Origin: Batkoa obscura
Lineage: Eukaryota > Entomophthoromycota > Entomophthoromycetes > Entomophthorales > Batkoaceae
Reading direction: 5' to 3'
Assembly (NCBI GenBank): GCA_030770535.1
Contig: JASVEC010000054.1
Coordinates: 1-64,000 of the forward strand
Length of the DNA stretch: 64,000 nt
Below the pieces are notes generated by a model. It ran no database searches, was not told the DNA's origin, and was given only the letters and a program-made list of their open reading frames with translations. Every line of letters begins with the position of its first letter. Position 1 is the first letter of the stretch. This document shows positions 58,735 through 64,000 of the stretch, piece by piece. Made by a program: the position numbers and the translations under genes.

Positions 58735-61182
58735 GGGGCTGTCCTAATTGGTTTCAGAATCTACTTAGAAATTAATCCAAATTTAAAATTTCAAGTTTGT
58801 GTCCAATATAACGGTTAAATCTAAAAAGCCTAAAATTAAATGTCTCTATTTAAAACTTATTTTAATTGTTTCCTTTTCTTAAATAGCTAATTTTCCTAAC
58901 TATATATTTTATGTTAGTTCTGTTAGATATTTAACAGATATATAATATATAACTATATGATTATATAATTATATAAACACAGTTATTTGACTTTATTTGA
59001 CTTTATTTTTTGTTGAAATAAAAATAAAATGCAAACTTTCATAACTAAACTTCGAAATGGAATTTTTGAAAACTTCAATACAATAGGGAGGAGTACACAA
59101 TATAAACATTGTAATTCATTTACATCAATTTTAAGAGCTACTTATAACAACCCAAGGTTTATGGAATTTTATAACAAAACAAAACAAAGAAAAGATATAT
59201 TATCAAAGTTTACTATCGATAATAATAAACTTAATCAAGTAATGTATAAAATTAGTGCTTTAAGGGAAACAGGAAACAAAAATCAGTAAGTAGCGTTATT
59301 ATCAACTATAGCTTCAGTATATTCTTTTGATGAATGTAAGAGTTTTGGGTTTAATATAAATAGAAATCAATATGATTATTCAAAAACAAGTAATAATAAT
59401 AAAATATCAACATTAAAACCTATTATTAAAAATACAAAAAGAATTAAAGATGAGCAAATTGAAACTATCATACAATATTTACTAAATGATTCAACTATTT
59501 CATCAAGATTTAATAAAAAAAATAACGATAGTAAATATTCATCAGATAATATATATATATTAAATAAAAGTAGAAGAATGATATATAGTAAATATTTTAA
59601 TGATCTAAGAGATAAAGCAGTAGCTAGGTCAACATTCTTTAAATATATACCAAGTAATTTCAAAAATCCAGCAAGAAAAACGGATCTATGTAATATATGT
59701 ACCCAGTATACAGTTAGAAAAAAGTTATTTGAAAATAAAATAAATACAGCAAAAAACAAAGCAGAGATAGAAGAAATTTTCAACGAGGAAGAAAAATTAT
59801 ACAAATTACATAAATTCTGTGTTGATACTCAAAAAAACACATTTAATGAAACTATCAAAAAATTAAATAACAAAAGTGTATAATAGTTTTAGATTTTAAA
59901 CAAAATATGGAAATAGGGACAAGACCAGATTCAATAAATCTAGATCATTATAATAAACAAGCTATATCAGTATTAGGCTTTGGTGTATTATATTTAAAAG
60001 ATGATAAAACAATAGGCAAAGTTTACTTTGATTATTTATCTGAAATATGGAATCATGATTCAGCATATGCAGGAGATTGTTTAATCAATTTGATCTCTAC
60101 AGAGCTTCTATTTAAAAAGTTTACAAAAATCAATATATGGGCAGATACAGGAAATCATTTTAGATCCCAAGAGTTTCTACACTATATGTTTAAAGAAATT
60201 CATAAAATAAATAGTAGTTTGAATGTTAATCTTAATTTTTTTGCTGAGCATCATGGAAAAAGTATAGTTGATGGACATTTTGGAAACCTTTCAAAATGGA
60301 AAAGTAGTTTTGAAGCGTTAGGTAAAATAGAAGGTATCGATCAATTAATCTCAAGATTTGAGGCTTTTATTTGCGAGCATAATAAAATTAATAACTCGAC
60401 TGTTAATAATGGGAAAACAGATATAATTTTTAAAAAGTATAAAAGAAACAAAAATACAAAAAGAATAATAGAGATGCAGGGCATTAAGAAGTATTTACAT
60501 TTTATTAAACATAACAATAAACTACATTGTTATCCAGTATCTGATACATCAAAAAAAAGCGATATAGTCCCAATTAAAGTTATAGAGTCTATAGAAAATA
60601 TAAGGATTAAAAGATCGATCCCAGCTTACCTTACGAAGATAACAGAGAATTTAAAAATTTTGATATTTACTAAGCAAGTAAGTAGTTTGTTGAATGATAG
60701 AAATAGATTGTTAAATGTTAGGATTACTTAAGTTATTAATAGCTAAGTTAATAAATAGTCAAAGAACAAGTAACTGTAATAATATGTAAAAACTATTATT
60801 ACTTGTACTATATAGGGATGGTTAATTATAGTTTTGGGGCTAACCACTCCCTCCCATGCAGCTATTTATTAACTTGGCAATATATTAGTAATGTAATTAT
60901 AACATTAAAATAGTTTATTTATTTGATAATAAATCTACAATGTTGGTTATAAAGCGGTTGATAATAAATATTTCTCAATTAAGCTTTATAAGAATATGTA
61001 TTTAAGATCTAGTAGAAATTCAACTAACTTACAGTATGAGCTATAATAGAATGATTTAGAACTGTGTTTGGGTACTTTTGTTTTAATAAAAGATGTGATT
61101 TTATAGAATTTTAAGCGAAGTTTTTAAAATACAAAATTTTTCAAAAATTGGATAAAATAATGGAACTAATTCAGACAACCCC
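58735..61182 (+). mobile_element. DNA transposon B, nearly intact, 2,448 bp
   Basis: A complete element with both ends: GGGGCTGTCCTAATTGGTTT on the left and, read inwards, GGGGTTGTCTGAATTAGTTC on the right. It sits inside transposon A. The uninterrupted sequence AACTATATCGC in copy 1 (about 12003-12013) shows that 4 bp (ATAT) were duplicated. The only gene is the transposase at 59029-60731. Close similarity to its host copy, and only two coding lesions, suggest a recent insertion. Confidence 0.93.
59029..60731 (+). CDS. DDE-like transposase of transposon B (one stop, one frameshift)
   Basis: About 567 codons. Order of parts: an N-terminal region (MQTFITKLRNGIFENFNTIG); a CxxC unit (LCNICTQYTVRKK) with a following KLHKFC, perhaps zinc binding; and a catalytic core with candidate acidic residues in VLDFKQN, IWADTGNHF (about 60138-60158) and DGHFGNLSKW (D at 60270-60272), preceded by EHHGKS. 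The architecture recalls uncharacterised DDE proteins of many eukaryotes with a CxxC-H unit, FDLQ, YSDxxGGQN and HGKG-type blocks; I cannot name the superfamily. An in-frame TAA at 59287-59289 and a one-base loss at about 59876 (the A copy keeps the base) interrupt it, so this copy is probably inactive. Confidence 0.82.
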
Positions 61183-62338
61183 ATATCGCTTTTTTTTGAT
61201 GTATCGGATACTGGATAATAATGTAGTTTATTGTTATGTTTAATAAAGTGTAAATACTTCTTAATGCCTTGCATGTCTACTATTATTTTTGTATTTTCGT
61301 TTCTTTTATACTTTTTAAAAATTATATCTGTTTTCCCTCTATTAACAGTTGAGTTATTAATTTTATTATGCTCGCAAATAAAAGCCTCAAATCTTGAGAT
61401 TAATTGATCAATATCTTCTATTTTACCTAACGCTTCAAAACTACTTTTCCATTTTGAAAGGTTTCCAAAATGTCCATCAATTATACTTTTTCCATGATGC
61501 TCAGCAAAAAAATTAAGATTAACATTCAAACTACTATTTATTTTATGAATTTCTTTAAACATATGGGGATGTTTTTTTTGGCTTCATTACTCTTTCCATT
61601 TTTTAAGCACTATTTGAGTGGAAAAGCTGTTAATAAAATTCTTAAACACAAAAATATATCCCCAATATAATGTAGGAACTTCTGGGATCTAAAATGATTT
61701 CCTGTATCTGCTCATATATTAGTTTTTGTAAACTTTTTAAATGAAAGTTCTGTAGAGATTAAATCGATTAAACAATCTCCTGTATATGCTGAATCATAAT
61801 TCAATACTTCAGATAAATAATCAAAGTAAACTTTGCCTATTGTTTTATCATCTTTTAAATATAATACACCAAAACCTAATACTGATATAGCTTGTTTATT
61901 ATAATAATCTAAAGTTATTGAATCTGATCTTGTTCCTATTTCCATATTTTGTTTAAAATCTAAAACTATTATACAACTTTTGTTATTTAATTTTTTAATA
62001 GTTTCATTAAATGTGTTTTTTTGAGTATCAACACAGAATTTATGTAATTTGTATAATTTTTCTTCTTCATTAAGAATTTATTCTATCTCTGCTTTGTTTT
62101 TTATTGCTGTGTTTATTTTATTTTATTTTCAAATAACTTTTTTCTAATTGTATACTGGGCACATATATTACATAGATCCGTTTTTGCTGGATTTTGAAAT
62201 TACTTGGTATATATTTAAAGAATGTTGACCTAGCTACTGCTTTATCTTTTAGATCATTCAAATGTTTACTATATATCATTCTTCTACTTTTATTTAATAT
62301 ATATATTATCTGATGAATATTTACTATCATTATTTTTT
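61183..62338 (-). pseudogene. transposase remnant of transposon A
   Basis: Fragments matching transposon B's transposase: FFAEHHGKSIIDGHFGNLSK, ISVLGFGVLYLKDDKTIGKV and KSRRMIYSKHLNDLKDKAVA. The last ~50 codons lie on the far side of transposon B (58580-58734). The N-terminal third is missing. Confidence 0.85.
61565..61663 (-). mobile_element. MITE copy 21
   Basis: 99 bp, GGGGATGTTTTTTTTGGCTT to TATATCCCC, inserted in transposon A. The empty site in copy 1 (about 12368-12380) and in B (about 60185) has one ATAT where here it is doubled. Confidence 0.95.
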
Positions 62339-62512
62339 ATTATAGTTGCTAAGTATGGATATTAGAAAAAAGAGATGATGTTTTTTATAACTAGATGGAA
62401 GGAATTCTCATAGTAAATCAAAATAAAAAGCCTTCAATTAGTTATATAAATCATGACTAAAATAGTCATAAAGTTGGAACTAGTTTTATAGATAAGTTAG
62501 ATGATACTATAT
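62339..62512. other. junk between the nest and the next MITE
   Basis: Contains a short reverse-oriented piece (about 62395-62430) resembling the LTR-like repeat, perhaps the part left over from copy 4. Confidence 0.45.
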
Positions 62513-62610
62513 GGGGATGTATTTCTGTGTTTAAGAACTCTACTAACAAATTTTCCGCTTAAATAGCGCTTAAAAAAGGAAAAAGTAATGAAGTTAAAAA
62601 AACACTCCCA
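62513..62610 (+). mobile_element. MITE copy 22
   Basis: 98 bp, GGGGATGTATTTCTGTGTTT to ACACTCCC, ATAT on both sides. Confidence 0.94.
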
Positions 62611-63650
62611 TATTATAAATAATTATAAAGCTGATAAAGGAATATTTTATATGATATTATTTTAGAATTTTAAAAATTTATTTTGAAATTTATTTAAAAA
62701 GCTTGCATTTCGTATTTGTTTTAATAAAAAATAACTATATATACATTATATGTTAAACATTTAATAAAAATAATATAAAATACATAATTAGAAAAATTAA
62801 CTACTTAAAAAAAATAAAACAATTAAAATAAAATTCTACTTTCAAGCTTTCTAAATTTAATTAGTTTAAGTATCTTTATATATTAATTAAAGAAGTTTTT
62901 CAATAATATGCTATTATTTAATCATATAATCTTTTAAAATGTATATATATCAACACATACTTTAAATTATTTTTATTTTTTAATAATTATTTTTTAAAAA
63001 GTACTTAAATTTTAAGTCTCAAAGCTGTAAAATTTGATTTTTACTAAACTGCTTAAAAACTGATATAAAGTATAAATATACTAACTGATAGCTCTATCAT
63101 ATTTAGAAGTAAAGCTAACTCTAACCTTAACCTTAATCTCTTCAACTTCTATTTTTACCTTGATTTTAACTTTAACAAATTTATTTTTAAAAAACTTTAC
63201 AAACTTTTTTTCTTAAACTAAATTTTAAACCTCAAAAGTTTACTTAGTTTGATCCCTATGCTTTTATAATTAAAATAATTTGTATCAAAATGACAGGTTT
63301 TTTATATTATGTTAACAGAATTTAATTCTAAAAAGTAATAGTTTTAGCTAAAACAGTTAATTTCAATTCTTAAGCTTTTTAATAAAAGCTAAGTTTCACC
63401 TAAAATAATTTTCTATGACATAAATTAACTTATCCATATTTTTTTGATTGCAATTCTTAAAAACAGTAGCAACGTTGCAAAAAATAACCTTTGGGATTGC
63501 AACCTACGTCTTTACGAATTTTTTTTGCAAAATTCTTAACTTTTTGAGACAGAGATACACAGAAAAACCTAATAAACCACTTAGTCGTAATCAGAAGTAT
63601 AAATCAATATAAAGTTGCACTTCATCTCATTATAGAATAAGTTGATCAAA
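62611..63650. other. gene-free, AT-rich, upstream of the edge gene
   Basis: 1 kb. A pyrimidine-biased stretch with CTAACCTTAACCTTAA-like units at about 63115-63175 is present; nothing else. Confidence 0.45.
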
Positions 63651-64000
63651 ATGTCCAATAACAAAAACATTATGCACACCTCAGATGGTTTAGATGAAAC
63701 GGATGACAAGCTAGATGACTTTGATATCTTATTTGCTGAAACTGAACAAATAATGTTTGATGAACCAATCGAAAGGATAAAAGAAGAGATGCCAAAAGCT
63801 GTTACAACTGACGATATGAGTGATTTGGAACTCCCTAATTTAAAAGAACAACTTGCTTGTTGGGATCAATATGACCAAGCAACTGATGGATACGCGGAAT
63901 TTAAATCTCCTTACTTTGAATCTGAAGAAAATGACACTCAAGGCTTCGATCCTGATTTTTTAAAACTTAAATTGAGTATAGAAACATTCATCCAAGAGGA
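63651..64000 (+). CDS. acidic protein, 5' part only
   Basis: Opens with ATG at 63651 (MSNNKNIMHTSDGLDETDDK) and stays open for 116 codons to the edge. Strongly acidic (LDDFDILFAETEQ, DMSDLELPNLKEQLACWDQY). No signal peptide or known motif. Family unknown; the base composition and lack of stops support a real gene. Confidence 0.7.
   Translation, partial: MSNNKNIMHTSDGLDETDDKLDDFDILFAETEQIMFDEPIERIKEEMPKAVTTDDMSDLELPNLKEQLACWDQYDQATDGYAEFKSPYFESEENDTQGFDPDFLKLKLSIETFIQE

Larger units (their letters stand above)
58116..62338 (-). mobile_element. DNA transposon A, 5'-truncated, split by transposon B and a MITE
   Basis: The same family as copy 1, transposase on the minus strand. The left end GGGGTTGTCTGAATTAGTTT is at 58116; the other end is lost, and similarity stops at about 62338. 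It was inserted in an LTR-like repeat and later received transposon B at 58735-61182 (ATAT duplicated on both sides) and a MITE at 61565-61663. Its own sequence totals about 1.7 kb. Confidence 0.88.

Noticed and set aside
59284-59320. GTAAGT after NKNQ in the transposase taken as a possible intron donor
   Set aside because: The nearest AG sites give 26-32 nt introns that break the frame, while reading straight on keeps it; a simple stop codon is more likely.
12509-62610. Regularly recurring short repeats considered as a CRISPR-like array
   Set aside because: They are dispersed, in both orientations, with target duplications and no spacers; the genome is eukaryotic.
63115-63175. CTAACCTTAACCTTAA-like units resembling a telomere repeat
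   Set aside because: Only two or three imperfect units occur, followed by ordinary sequence and a gene; not a telomere.

Overview
This window looks like nuclear DNA of a very AT-rich, intron-bearing fungus, probably from an early-diverging lineage. The evidence is short GT..AG introns (about 40-85 nt), a HIR3-type histone chaperone subunit, a fungal-type MTHFR, an intronless RNA-dependent RNA polymerase and an SPX/IST1/eIF1A housekeeping set. The species cannot be named from the sequence alone.

Layout. (a) 1-11.2 kb is gene-dense: the 3' part of a complex I 24 kDa subunit gene (NDUFV2), a roughly 25-intron HIR3/CABIN1-like gene and a single-exon RNAi-type RdRP. (b) 11.4-37 kb is a transposon-rich, gene-poor island. 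It holds a degenerate 2.45 kb DNA transposon, most copies of a ~98 bp miniature element, three LTR-like repeats, two tandem hemerythrin-domain genes, an ER-type M28 metallopeptidase, three secreted proteins each built of three 8-cysteine repeats, acireductone dioxygenase and two tRNA-Tyr genes. (c) 37-53.5 kb is gene-dense again: an ion-transporter-superfamily permease, MTHFR, NDUFAF7, a third tRNA-Tyr, an SPX protein, IST1, a TRIR-like protein, eIF1A, a ZMAT5-like zinc finger protein and a low-complexity orphan. (d) 53.7-57 kb is a cluster of four small secreted threonine-rich proteins. (e) 57.5-62.6 kb is a nest of elements: a truncated LTR-like repeat, DNA transposon A inserted into it, and a nearly intact sister copy B inserted into A. 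(f) The right edge opens an acidic protein gene that runs out of the window.

The most interesting system is the mobile-element family. A DDE-like transposon of ~2.45 kb (ends GGGGYTGTC..., 4-bp ATAT target duplications) coexists with at least 22 copies of a ~98 bp palindromic miniature element. Both ends of the miniature element align with the corresponding ends of the big transposon, and it makes the same 4-bp duplications. Because copies are nested, the window holds its own empty-site/occupied-site pairs, which fix the element boundaries exactly.

Other points worth a look: both complex I related genes (NDUFV2 and NDUFAF7) carry a single disabling lesion; a hemerythrin paralogue has lost most predicted iron ligands; eIF1A ends in a six-base terminal exon; a ZMAT5/U11-U12-20K-like gene lacks the second zinc knuckle; and three byte-identical intron-containing tRNA-Tyr genes lie within 9 kb.
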